Positions 6,863 through 16,500 of a stretch of DNA of 37,513 nucleotides are shown one piece after another (position 1 is the stretch's first letter; every line of letters begins with the position of its first letter). Below the pieces are notes generated by a model. It made no database searches, was not told the DNA's origin, and saw only the letters and a list, made by a program, of their open reading frames with translations. The translations under genes and the position numbers were made by a program. Source of the stretch: Ignavibacteria bacterium (lineage in GTDB: Bacteria; Bacteroidota; Ignavibacteria; UBA10030; SZUA-254); assembly GCA_016178595.1 (NCBI GenBank), contig JACOSY010000017.1, positions 1 through 37,513 of the forward strand. Reading direction: 5' to 3'.

Positions 6863-9124
6863 GTGAAATTTTTGATATTCTTTGTGTGCCTTGCTTGGTC
6901 ATATCGGGCTGTTGCTCAGGATATCCTTCCTCCTTACCCCGACAGTCTCGATGATGAGCAACTGCTTACCGATCCCGATAGCGCAAGGAATATAGACTCT
7001 TTCGGTAGACTTGCAAACCAAACCGTTGCAAGTGAAACAAGCTGGCATTGGCAAAATCCTTATCCGACTGGCAATTCTCTCTGGGGTCTGGGACTCGTCT
7101 CAAAAGATACCATTATGGCGGTCGGGTTTAACCAAACAGTTCTTCAAACGTTCAATGGAGGATCGTCGTTTTATGTCTCGTATGCGAATGCTGGTCCGCC
7201 GAAACTACTCACGTCCATCAAAGTCATGGGTGCAGCAACAGCGTATGCTGCGGGGACATCCGGAACTGTCTTGAAGACCACAGACGGCGGGAATAGCTGG
7301 TCGAACCTGATCGTAGGTATCGCACAGGATCTTTACAGCATAGACTTCCTTCATCGGGATAGCGGGTGGGTTGCCGGTATTAATCACGATACAGGTTGGG
7401 TTGCCGGTAACTCAGGAGCCATACGCCGGACGACCAATGATGGTGCTACTTGGCAGTTTCAGTTTTCACATGTGTCACGGCGTCTCTTAGACGTTTATTT
7501 CGTGAACCGAGATTCCGGGTGGGCGGTGGGGGAACATGGAACCATTGTTGCTACTACAAACGGCGGCCAAACGTGGTTCACTCAAACATCTCCTGATACA
7601 GGTGCGCTTAGTGCCGTTCAGTTCTTCGATAACAAAATCGGTTGGGCAGTTGGGGGAAACGGTGTAGTACTCAATACGGTAAATGCGGGGGCGGTATGGT
7701 TTATTGCCTCACATGTCCCCTCAACGTGGGGCGCAAATGATGTTTTTTTTGTTACCAAGTCGAGAGGATGGATTGTCACGGGAGACGGTGGAATTTTCTC
7801 AACAACAACAGGTGGATCTTCCTGGACACAACAGTATACTGTAGATAATGCGCTAACTTCCGTCAAGTTTGCTAATGATTCCACAGGATGGGTTGTTGGA
7901 TATCGAGGTGAGGTACTTAAGACAACGAACCGCGGCAATACCTGGATTAGTTTTCATGATGAAGCCGAAGGATCCTTTGCGTCCGTTTCATTTCCGGATT
8001 CGGATGTGGGTTGGGCCGTCGGTTACTCCGGTGTCATCGTTCATACTACTGATGGTGGATTTAGTTGGCAGCCGCAATCTTCCGGGGTAGACAAGCGATT
8101 GACAACTGTGCAGTTCGTGGATCCATTGCATGGCTGGGCGTGCGGCGCCAACAGTACCGTACTGAACACGACAGATGGGGGGAATACGTGGCATCCTATT
8201 GCGATGAACTTGACCAGCGCAAAATACCAGCTTGTCGCACTATACTTTTTGAACCAGGATACGGGTTACGTCTTAACGAATCGCGGTAGAGTGTATAAGA
8301 CGACCGATGGCGGGGTCTTTTGGGTCGTTCAAAAGTTGCCTCTTAGCTGGAACGTTTACGCGGTACAATTTTATAATGCATCCGTCGGATGGATCGTCGG
8401 GTCGCATGGAACGGTCTTAATTACACATGACGGTGGTAATCACTGGACAGGGCAGGTGTCTGCGACTCTTGAGAGATTGTATTCTGTTGCTTTTGTCGAC
8501 ACCATGACCGGTTTTGCCGTGGGATCGAGGGGGACCATCGTCAAGACGGTTGATGGTGGAATGACCTGGTCTACGTTGGTTTCAGGAACGGCGCGGACAC
8601 TACGGTCGGTCAGCGCTCTTGACTCACTCACTGCTTGGGTGGCGGGCGATTTCGGTACAATTCTTACTACCTCAGATGGCGGTGCTACGTGGCAAAAACA
8701 ATTTTCCGGAACGTGGCGCCAGTTGAATGCGATAACGATCCATTCTGCTGGACTCGGATGGGCGGTTGGACAAAGTGGTACGATTCTTCAGTATGGTGAC
8801 GTCTCCGTATTTGCGAATGCACCGAGGATTCTATCTCGACAGGAAATCCATGTTCAGAACTATCCGAATCCGTTCAACCCCTCGACGATGATTACGTTTA
8901 CGCTGCCAAGCGCGGGTCTCGTCACGATTAAGATTTACAATATTTTGGGACAAGAAATCGCTACGTTAATTAGTGAACAACCGTTTGCCGCCGGCGTCCA
9001 GCGATTGGAATTTGACGCTTCTAATTCCGATCGAACAATGCTCGGGTCAGGTATCCTTTTCTACCGCGTCCTGATGGACAATGGAAAATATCAATCGACC
9101 GGTAAAATGATGCTCGTGAAATAA
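6863..9124 (+). CDS. T9SS cargo with Ycf48/BNR-like propeller repeats
   Basis: From GTG 6863 this is a 753-residue protein; a longer form starting at ATG 6776 has 782. The signal peptide ends near A-V-A-Q. The body holds about 13 repeats of roughly 44 residues, each ending in variants of V-L-K-T-T-D-G-G-N-S-W and containing G-W-A/V-V-G. This is the Ycf48-like / photosynthesis-assembly-factor-like beta-propeller repeat, which outside phototrophs is a generic secreted propeller. The last roughly 90 residues are a T9SS type A sorting domain (N-Y-P-N-P-F-N-P-S-T, F-D-A-S, K-M-M-L-V-K). It lies 110 nt after the usher gene and 20 nt before a second Ycf48-like gene, so it may be read with the chaperone-usher genes. 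Ligand and role are unknown; the name does not imply photosynthesis. It has neither of the two recurrent pre-CTD modules. Confidence 0.88.
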   Translation: MKFLIFFVCLAWSYRAVAQDILPPYPDSLDDEQLLTDPDSARNIDSFGRLANQTVASETSWHWQNPYPTGNSLWGLGLVSKDTIMAVGFNQTVLQTFNGGSSFYVSYANAGPPKLLTSIKVMGAATAYAAGTSGTVLKTTDGGNSWSNLIVGIAQDLYSIDFLHRDSGWVAGINHDTGWVAGNSGAIRRTTNDGATWQFQFSHVSRRLLDVYFVNRDSGWAVGEHGTIVATTNGGQTWFTQTSPDTGALSAVQFFDNKIGWAVGGNGVVLNTVNAGAVWFIASHVPSTWGANDVFFVTKSRGWIVTGDGGIFSTTTGGSSWTQQYTVDNALTSVKFANDSTGWVVGYRGEVLKTTNRGNTWISFHDEAEGSFASVSFPDSDVGWAVGYSGVIVHTTDGGFSWQPQSSGVDKRLTTVQFVDPLHGWACGANSTVLNTTDGGNTWHPIAMNLTSAKYQLVALYFLNQDTGYVLTNRGRVYKTTDGGVFWVVQKLPLSWNVYAVQFYNASVGWIVGSHGTVLITHDGGNHWTGQVSATLERLYSVAFVDTMTGFAVGSRGTIVKTVDGGMTWSTLVSGTARTLRSVSALDSLTAWVAGDFGTILTTSDGGATWQKQFSGTWRQLNAITIHSAGLGWAVGQSGTILQYGDVSVFANAPRILSRQEIHVQNYPNPFNPSTMITFTLPSAGLVTIKIYNILGQEIATLISEQPFAAGVQRLEFDASNSDRTMLGSGILFYRVLMDNGKYQSTGKMMLVK

Positions 9125-9144
9125 CAGGAGTGGAGATCATCCGT

Positions 9145-11358
9145 GTGAGAATACTACTTCCACTGACGTACAAGATCGTCCGCCGGACGCTGCCCGTTTT
9201 GCTGCTCTGGTACTTTCCTGTACCGATGTTCTCGCAAAGTGGCTGGTTCTGGCAAAACCCTCTTCCTCAGGGTAACGATCTCTACGGTGTTCAAGCGTTT
9301 GCAACGGGAACGATTGTCGCTGTCGGTTCTGCCGGTACGGTAATGACTTCGACCAATTACGGCCTGAGTTGGGATGTGCAGCGCTATGTCGGCGGTGCCT
9401 TCGGAACATTTCGCTCGATATCATTTTTCTCTCCTGCGTCCGGAATTATTGTTGGCGACTCCGGTTCCATCTTCACATCGAGTGATGGTGGAGCGCGGTG
9501 GATACGACGATCGAGCCCGGTGAATCACATTGATCTCAACTACGTTACGTCCATCGATGCGAACCATGACGTTGCAGTGGGGGATAGCGGTACGATCCTG
9601 AGAACAACGAACGGCGGTTTGTCGTGGCTCAATGCTATTTCTGGAACTCGAAGTAACTTATGGTCAGCCTACTTCCCCGTTACAGGAGTTGGTTATACCG
9701 TCGGTGAAACCAATACGATTTTGAAGTCAATCGACTTTGGTACAAACTGGGTTCGGCTCGATAGTACGGCACCGAGGAATTACTTTTCGGTTTTCTTTAC
9801 CACACAAGATTCCGGCTGGGTGGTTGGATCGCAAGGGATTATACGCCGCACAACCGATGGCGGCATGACATGGATCTCTCAAGCATCGCATTCGGCGTTT
9901 GCACTCTATGCTCTTACCTTTACGAACAAATCCAATGCCTTTGCAGTGGGAGATGCACGGATAATTTCATCACACAACGGAGGCGAGTTCTGGGACGCGG
10001 AGTCGCTTGATGCGACCAATGGTGCACGGGGTATTTTCTTTACCGATACATCCTCCGGTTGGATAGCCGGATTACACGGTGAGATCAAACGGACTGTCGA
10101 CGGCGGTGCTACGTGGTCAAGCTTGACACGCGGTAGCCGGGTGAATCTTAATGCGATTAGCATTCCTGCGCAGGATCAAACTTATGCGATTGCCGTTGGT
10201 GATAAGGGAATCGTCATGCGCACCACGAATGCCGGCGCAGAGTGGACGACATCATCGACACCTACAACGAAAGCCCTTCGCTCCGTCTATTTTATCTCCT
10301 CGAACGCGGGAATTGTTGTCGGTGATAATGGCGTGATTCTGCAGACGATTGACGGTGGGCAAGCTTGGAATAGCATTCAATCTGATAGTTCTAATCTCAC
10401 ATCGGTCTATTTTGCCGATGGTTTGAACGGCTGGGCAGCCGGATTTGATGGGGCGGTTTTCCAGACGACAAATGCAGGTTCAGTATGGTCCCGACGATCA
10501 ATTTCTGGAATCGATTCTTCCACGATCGTCACCAGTGTATTCTTTGTCGATCCAGAATATGGATGGATGTCGGCCAATTTTGGACCGACGCGGAGTTATA
10601 CAAGGTTTCTGAAGACTACGGATGGAGGTGTTACATGGAATGTTGCTGATGCAGATTCCATGTTCCCAGTCCTTGCGATCTACTTCGCCAATAGGAACGT
10701 CGGATGGGCAGTAGGAAAATCGGCGAACCCTCTCAAAACCACAGACGGAGGACAGAGTTGGTTCACTCAATATCCGCCGTATCATCCCAAAACGAGCTAT
10801 CAGAGCGTCCGTTTTATCGACGAAAATACAGGATGGGCAGTCGGTACGAATGGAAATGTTATTAAGACAACGAATGGAGGTAAGAACTGGTACAGTCAAC
10901 TGAGCGGAACGAACAATCTTCTCTCTGATATTGCGATGTTTGATTCAGCGACAGGATGGATTGTTGGCGCGAATGGTGCAATATTGAAAACCACCGATGG
11001 CGGTGGACCGCTTCCGGCTCCGCCGCCGCCACCTCCTTCAAAACCACCCATTGGCCTCTCGCCAACTACGCCGAATCCTTTCATACCATCGAAGAATGAG
11101 TATGTGTATCTGCCGTTCAGTGTCGTTACGCCGGGCGATATTTCTCTGCGCATTTATGATATTCTTGGCAGGCTGATCCTCGCGCACGATCTGGGCTACT
11201 TCGGTGCTGGTACGTACGACGAAAGTGAGAATCCCGGTCTTACTCCAACATGGGATGGTAAGAACCAGGATGGCGTTCCAGTTGTGAGCGGGATCTATTT
11301 CTATAAGTATATCACAAGAGATTTTATCTCTACCGGCAAGTTGATACTCATTCGGTAG
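9145..11358 (+). CDS. Second Ycf48/BNR-repeat cargo with proline linker and variant sorting domain
   Basis: GTG 9145 is chosen because TGGAG (9131-9135) sits 9 nt upstream and the product opens with M-R-I-L-L-P-L then a hydrophobic core ending at F-S-Q. An in-frame GTG at 9130 would add five residues. About 14 propeller repeats of 40-55 residues end in motifs such as I-L-R-T-T-N-G-G-L-S-W. The mature N-terminus (W-F-W-Q-N-P-L-P-Q-G-N-D-L) parallels that of the previous gene (W-H-W-Q-N-P-Y-P-T-G-N-S-L), pointing to a tandem duplication followed by divergence. The repeats are followed by a proline-rich linker (about residues 625-645). The sorting domain is variant: the usual N-Y-P-N-P-F-N-P is T-P-N-P-F-I-P-S, with a W-D-G-K-N-Q-D-G turn and a K-L-I-L-I-R tail. 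T9SS export is still likely. Role unknown. Confidence 0.87.
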   Translation: MRILLPLTYKIVRRTLPVLLLWYFPVPMFSQSGWFWQNPLPQGNDLYGVQAFATGTIVAVGSAGTVMTSTNYGLSWDVQRYVGGAFGTFRSISFFSPASGIIVGDSGSIFTSSDGGARWIRRSSPVNHIDLNYVTSIDANHDVAVGDSGTILRTTNGGLSWLNAISGTRSNLWSAYFPVTGVGYTVGETNTILKSIDFGTNWVRLDSTAPRNYFSVFFTTQDSGWVVGSQGIIRRTTDGGMTWISQASHSAFALYALTFTNKSNAFAVGDARIISSHNGGEFWDAESLDATNGARGIFFTDTSSGWIAGLHGEIKRTVDGGATWSSLTRGSRVNLNAISIPAQDQTYAIAVGDKGIVMRTTNAGAEWTTSSTPTTKALRSVYFISSNAGIVVGDNGVILQTIDGGQAWNSIQSDSSNLTSVYFADGLNGWAAGFDGAVFQTTNAGSVWSRRSISGIDSSTIVTSVFFVDPEYGWMSANFGPTRSYTRFLKTTDGGVTWNVADADSMFPVLAIYFANRNVGWAVGKSANPLKTTDGGQSWFTQYPPYHPKTSYQSVRFIDENTGWAVGTNGNVIKTTNGGKNWYSQLSGTNNLLSDIAMFDSATGWIVGANGAILKTTDGGGPLPAPPPPPPSKPPIGLSPTTPNPFIPSKNEYVYLPFSVVTPGDISLRIYDILGRLILAHDLGYFGAGTYDESENPGLTPTWDGKNQDGVPVVSGIYFYKYITRDFISTGKLILIR

Positions 11359-11443
11359 AGGGTTATTGCTGTGGTTTTCGTGGAGTCAACTTCATGCGTA
11401 GAGAATACCGATGATTCATTTGAGTACAAGAGATTATTCTAAT

Positions 11444-11479
11444 TGCCCGACAGTCGCTGTAATCTGGCGACACCGGGCA
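11444..11479 (+). terminator. Hairpin after the tandem Ycf48-like genes
   Basis: A two-part stem (TGCCCG 11444-11449 with CGGGCA 11474-11479; GTCGC 11453-11457 with GCGAC 11467-11471) lies 85 nt after the stop and ends 47 nt before the next gene. There is no T-run. It could be a terminator or a leader structure of the next gene. Confidence 0.4.
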
Positions 11480-11526
11480 GGAGGAACATAACTCACTAAT
11501 CATTCACATTTATTGCGGGAGGGTTT

Positions 11527-13383
11527 ATGGAGGCCGCGAGAAAAGGGAGCAGGAGGTATCTGTGCATTCGTTGGGCTGTCGTTCTGGTCGTCAATGCGTT
11601 CATTGCGCATACGACGGTCGCGCAGCTTGCAAGCCATGTCGTCATCAGTGAAATCTATGGTGGCGGCGGCAATTCAGGAGCGAAGTACAAAAATGATTAC
11701 ATCGAATTATACAATCCAACGGCGTCGGCGGTGACCATGACGAATTGGTCGGTTCAATACGCTGCAGCGGCTGGATCGTTTACTGCGAACAACCGGACGA
11801 TCTTTTCGGGCACCATCGCTGCGCACGGTTTCTTCCTGATCCAGGAGGCGGCTGGTTCCAATGACACGACGTCCCTTCCAACACCGGATGCAATCGACAG
11901 TATCAAGATGAGCGCAACGAGTGGAAAGATTGCGCTTGTGAGAGACACAGTGACGATTGGCGGACCTGCCGATATCACCGTGGTTGATTTTGTTGGATAT
12001 GGAAGCGCGAACGCGTACGAAGGGACGGGCGCCGTGCCGACGCTCAGCAGCACAACATGCGCGGAGCGCAAGGCGCGGGCAACTTCCACAATTGCATCGA
12101 TGGCCCTTGGTGGAACAGATTCGCTGAAGGGAAATGGCTGGGATTCGCAGAGTAATGACTCGGACTTTGTCAAACGGAACGTGCAAGGTCCTCAGAATTC
12201 ATCGTCAGCTCTGGAAGATACCGCAAGCGGTACACTCGTGACGACGCCATACACTGTCAAAGCAGGATGGAACATGATCTCTGTCCCGCTCGCCGTAGAA
12301 AATTTTAGTTCAGCGGCGCTCTATCCTTCTGCATCCTCACCCGCATTCAGCTACGAGGGCAGCTACTTCGTGAAGGATACCCTTGCGAATGCAACAGGAT
12401 ACTGGATGCGGTTTCCCGCCGACACGGCTATTACGCTAACGGGCTACACTCACGGATCCGGAATAGTACCTGTCGTCGATGGTTGGAACTTGATCGGGAC
12501 ACTCAGTTCCGATGTTGCAGTCGCGACGGTGACGTCGAATCCCCCGGGAATTATTGTTTCGAATTTTTTTGGATTCACGACAGCGTATGCCGTTACGGAT
12601 GTGCTCGCTCCGTCAAAAGGGTATTGGGTGAAAGTCAACGGTGCGGGATCGCTCACCATGATTTCGAATGCCGGTGCCGAAATGGTTGCACAAGGCACTG
12701 CAACGTATTCTCATTTGCACTCGCTCACATTCATTGATGGTGCGCAGCATGAGCGGACACTCTATTTCGGTCGGCAACGCGCTGTACCCGCAGGCTCGAT
12801 CACATCGGAATTGCCGCCACGACCGCCGGCAGGATTATTCGATGTTCGGTTCGCATCCCAACGATTCACCGAAACGTACGACGATCGTAATCATTCGCCC
12901 GTGCACTACAAGATTTTGCTGGAAGCGAGTGCATATCCGGTAACGTTGCGCTGGGATGTTGGAGAAAGCCGGGGTGAGAAATATTTCGTCAGTACCGGTT
13001 CCCAGAGCATCCAGGACATCAGTTCGGGGAGTGGTTTGATGACGATTTCAGATCGATCGGTAGAACATGTCAATCTGGATATCATAATAGAGACTAATGC
13101 ACCGACGGAGCACTCGTTGAGTCCCTGTTACCCGAATCCATTCAATCCAACGACGCGGTTCACGATCTCCATCCCGCGCGATGAAGCCGTGCATGTCGAA
13201 ATCTACGACCTGCTTGGGCGTCTTGTGAAGCGTATTCTCGATGGTCCGGTTCCCGCCGGCAGGCACGTGCTGGAATGGGACGGGCATGGAGAGGATGAAC
13301 AAACGATGCCGGGTGGAATGTATTTTGTCCGTTTATCATCCGGGTCGTTCACGCAGATAGGGAAAGTTCTTTTCATGAAATAA
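11527..13383 (+). CDS. T9SS cargo with lamin-tail domain and G-W-N module (module B)
   Basis: This 618-residue protein starts at ATG 11527 behind GGGAGG (about 11516-11521). The signal peptide is preceded by a basic stretch and ends near V-A-Q (residue about 35). Residues about 37-160 match a lamin-tail domain: H-V-V-I-S-E-I-Y-G-G-G-G-N-S-G, D-Y-I-E-L-Y-N-P, then a strand pattern ending in V-D-F-V-G-Y-G. In bacteria this Ig-like domain is common in secreted nucleases and other surface proteins. Residues about 243-525 are module B, with G-W-N-M-I-S-V-P-L and G-W-N-L-I-G lobes, each closing in G-Y-W, and then an L-P-P-R-P-P...F-D-V-R-F stretch. The last roughly 90 residues are a T9SS sorting domain with P-N-P-F-N-P-T-T and W-D-G-H-G. 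I see no catalytic domain, so a binding or scaffold role is more likely than an enzyme. Confidence 0.88.
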   Translation: MEAARKGSRRYLCIRWAVVLVVNAFIAHTTVAQLASHVVISEIYGGGGNSGAKYKNDYIELYNPTASAVTMTNWSVQYAAAAGSFTANNRTIFSGTIAAHGFFLIQEAAGSNDTTSLPTPDAIDSIKMSATSGKIALVRDTVTIGGPADITVVDFVGYGSANAYEGTGAVPTLSSTTCAERKARATSTIASMALGGTDSLKGNGWDSQSNDSDFVKRNVQGPQNSSSALEDTASGTLVTTPYTVKAGWNMISVPLAVENFSSAALYPSASSPAFSYEGSYFVKDTLANATGYWMRFPADTAITLTGYTHGSGIVPVVDGWNLIGTLSSDVAVATVTSNPPGIIVSNFFGFTTAYAVTDVLAPSKGYWVKVNGAGSLTMISNAGAEMVAQGTATYSHLHSLTFIDGAQHERTLYFGRQRAVPAGSITSELPPRPPAGLFDVRFASQRFTETYDDRNHSPVHYKILLEASAYPVTLRWDVGESRGEKYFVSTGSQSIQDISSGSGLMTISDRSVEHVNLDIIIETNAPTEHSLSPCYPNPFNPTTRFTISIPRDEAVHVEIYDLLGRLVKRILDGPVPAGRHVLEWDGHGEDEQTMPGGMYFVRLSSGSFTQIGKVLFMK

Positions 13384-13393
13384 GTATCTTTGC

Positions 13394-13425
13394 CGCCTCT
13401 CCCGACATTGCGGTTGGGAGAGGCG
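13394..13425 (+). terminator. GC-rich hairpin after the lamin-tail cargo gene
   Basis: A perfect 10-bp inverted repeat (CGCCTCTCCC 13394-13403, GGGAGAGGCG 13416-13425) with a 12-nt loop sits 11 nt after the stop codon. Position and stability suit a terminator, but no T-tract follows. Confidence 0.55.
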
Positions 13426-13505
13426 AGCGATATTGTGGTGCCGATGAGCTGTAAGTTATTCTAACTCCCGTGCAGTTGATCATTCTTCTTTGAAAGCGAG
13501 GGCGT

Positions 13506-16500
13506 ATGAGTGTTGCGACCATGAGGGGATGGACCTTCCTATTCATTACTCCAATAATTTTGTTGATGACAGGCATGTCGACACCGGCATCCGGGCAGAT
13601 TTCAATAACCGCTACCGGTGCATCGTATTCGGAAAATTTTGATGGGATGGGATCAGCGGGTACATCTTATCTTCCTGGTTGGACTGGGATTCGATACGCC
13701 GGTTCAGGCACAATTGGTGCAGTATTAAATCCTGTGGTTACTGCAGGGAGTGCTACTTCTGGCGGTGTGTACAATGTAGGTTCGTCTGGTTTGCCGGATA
13801 GAGCTTTAGGGACACTTGCATCAGGTACAACAGTTCCAAGGATTGGAGCGCAATTCGTCAATAATACCGGCGTGACGATTACAACCATTAATCTTGCCGG
13901 AGTTATGGAACAGTGGAGGTCGGGGAGTAACAACACCGTGAACGAAGTTAACGCGTTCGCATACAGTTTTGACGCGACAGATCTTTCAACCGGAAGCTGG
14001 ACAAGTGTAACTGGAATGGATTTGGTGGAAAAGTTGACGACTACGACCACCGCTGCCGCAGTAGATGGTAACGCCGCTGCCAATAAAACGAATATAAGTG
14101 CAACGATAAACGGATTAAATTGGGCGAACGGATCGACGATGTGGATCCGCTGGAGCGATGTTGATAATACCGGCAGCGATGCAATATTGGCAATTGACGA
14201 TTTAAGCATTTCGTTCAATATCGTCCTCCCTCCACCGGGAAGAGGGACGGCATCCATTACTCCGTCACTTGCTCAGGGAGCGGTCAGCCAAGCGCTCACT
14301 GTCATCGTACGCGGCCAATCGCCCTACACCCTTACCAACACTAACGTTGTTGTTCCTCCTATCTTTGCCTGGTCTCTTTCGACGGGCGATATTTCTCTGA
14401 CGGGGGGTGGAAGCCCTTCAACATCTATCTCCGGTGATACCGTGAAGATCTCCGGCATGACGGTTGCCGGCACGGACAGTATCCAGATTACGATCAATAA
14501 TATTACTCCAGCCGATTCAACCGATACATTCACTTTTTTTACGCAGACCGGTACGCAGCCCGATTCGATTCTTGATCTTCCGGTTCAACCGACTGTCCTT
14601 GTCTATGGCACGCCTCACGCGATCGGCGATATTAAAGCGAACGATGTCAATGGCGTCCCGATCTGGTCGGGGAAATATGTCACGATCCTCGGTGTTGTTA
14701 CCGTTGGAGCAGAGTTTGGCAGTCCCTCCTATATTCAGGACGCGACCGGCGGTATTGCGGTATTCGGCGTGATAACTTCTTCAGAGGTTACGATCGGCGA
14801 TGAAGTTGAATTGGTGGGAGCCGTCAGTCCGTTTAACGGTCTGACAGAACTTAATAGTCCCACGCTCATCAAAAAAGTCAGTTCCGGAAATGTCGTCGAA
14901 CCGCTGGTATTGAACTGTGGTCAGGTTAATGGTGACGGTCAGGGAGGTGTCGAACAATATGAAGGAAGGCTCGTTCGTATCAATCAGGTTATTGTAACAA
15001 GCTTGTCAGGCGCCTCTATTCCGAACTGGACGGTCACCGGCTCCGGCACGAATTATCGGTTGCGCGATGCGGTCGATACGCTCGAAATCCGTGTCGATAA
15101 TAATGTCAATTTCGCGAATACTCCCGCGCCGCAGAGTTCGTTCGATGTCATCGGTGTGGTGAGTCAATTTAAAAATACATCACCCTTCATCGGCGGTTAC
15201 CAATTAATGCCCCGCTCGACCGCCGATATTGTCTCACAGGGTCCGATCTTTGCGACGTCACCGGTGGAAAGCAATCTCCAGCCAACGTCGATGCGAATCA
15301 GCTGGACAACTATCAACAACGGCACGACGCGCGTTCGCTACGGATTGACGACCGCCTACGAACTCGGCCTCGTCTCTCCCGACAATACGCTCGGATTGAG
15401 CCATGCGGTCGATCTGACCGGTCTCATGCCGGCGACGGTTTACCATGTGCAGGCATTCACCGACGGCGGCGCGAACGATACGAGTTTTGCCGGCGACCTT
15501 GTCGTCAGCACCTCTTCACCCCCCGCGTCGACCGGACAGATGAACGTCTATTTTAACAAGAGCGTCGATAATTCGGTTTCGCTTGGCGAGAACGCGCTTG
15601 GCAATCAGAACATGATCGGTCTGATCACGAACCGGATCGATAACGCGCACCGGTCGATCGATATCGCGCTCTACAGTCTCAGCGCCACGGCATACGGCGA
15701 CGTGATCGCGACCCATCTCGTTTCGGCGAAAAACCGTGGCGTCTCGATCCGCGTCATCTGCGAAGCCGATAACCAGAATGCCGGCGGCAGTTCCTTCCCG
15801 ACGCTCTCCGCGAACGGTATCCCGGTCATCAACGACAAGTTCGACGCGGTCTGGTTCGGCGCCGGGCTGATGCACAATAAGTTCTTCGTCTTTGACGGAC
15901 GCGGCGGCGCGCCGGAAAGCGTCTGGGTCTGGGGCGGCTCGTGGAACCCGACCAATTCCGGTACCAGCCAGGACCGGCAGAACTCGATCGAAATTCAGGA
16001 TCAGGCACTCGCCGGCGCCTATACAATGGAATTCGATCAGATGTGGGGGAGTTCCACCGAGACTCCGAACGCATCGACGTCCCGCTTTGGCGCGCGGAAG
16101 CTTGATATCACCCCACATAATTTTATGATCAACGGCGTTCCGGTCAGCTCCTATTTCAGCCCGTCCGATCATACGACCATGCACATTACCAATATGATCG
16201 CGAAAGCACAGCATTCGGTATCGACCTGCATCCTGACCTACACACGGAAGGATATCGCCGATACGATGATTGTCCGGAAGAATGCCGGCAGTAAAGTACG
16301 CGTTGTCGTCGATAATAATACCGATCAGGGCAATCAGTATTCCTATCTCCAGAGTAACGGGATCGACATCCACCTCAAAGGGGGTAGTGGCTTGCTGCAT
16401 CATAAATATACGACAATCGACGCCGATCAACCGACTGGCCCGTCGTATATCGAAACCGGTTCACATAACTATTCAAGCAGTGCGGAAAACTCCAACGATG

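Noticed and set aside
6863-11358. Photosystem II assembly factor (Ycf48) function
   Set aside because: Only the propeller repeat matches; signal peptides, T9SS sorting domains and the neighbourhood point to surface proteins, and no photosynthesis gene is in the window.
15516-16430. Long open frame on the - strand (304 codons)
   Set aside because: It is antisense to the PLD core, where both HKD motifs prove the + frame; it is explained by high GC in that block.
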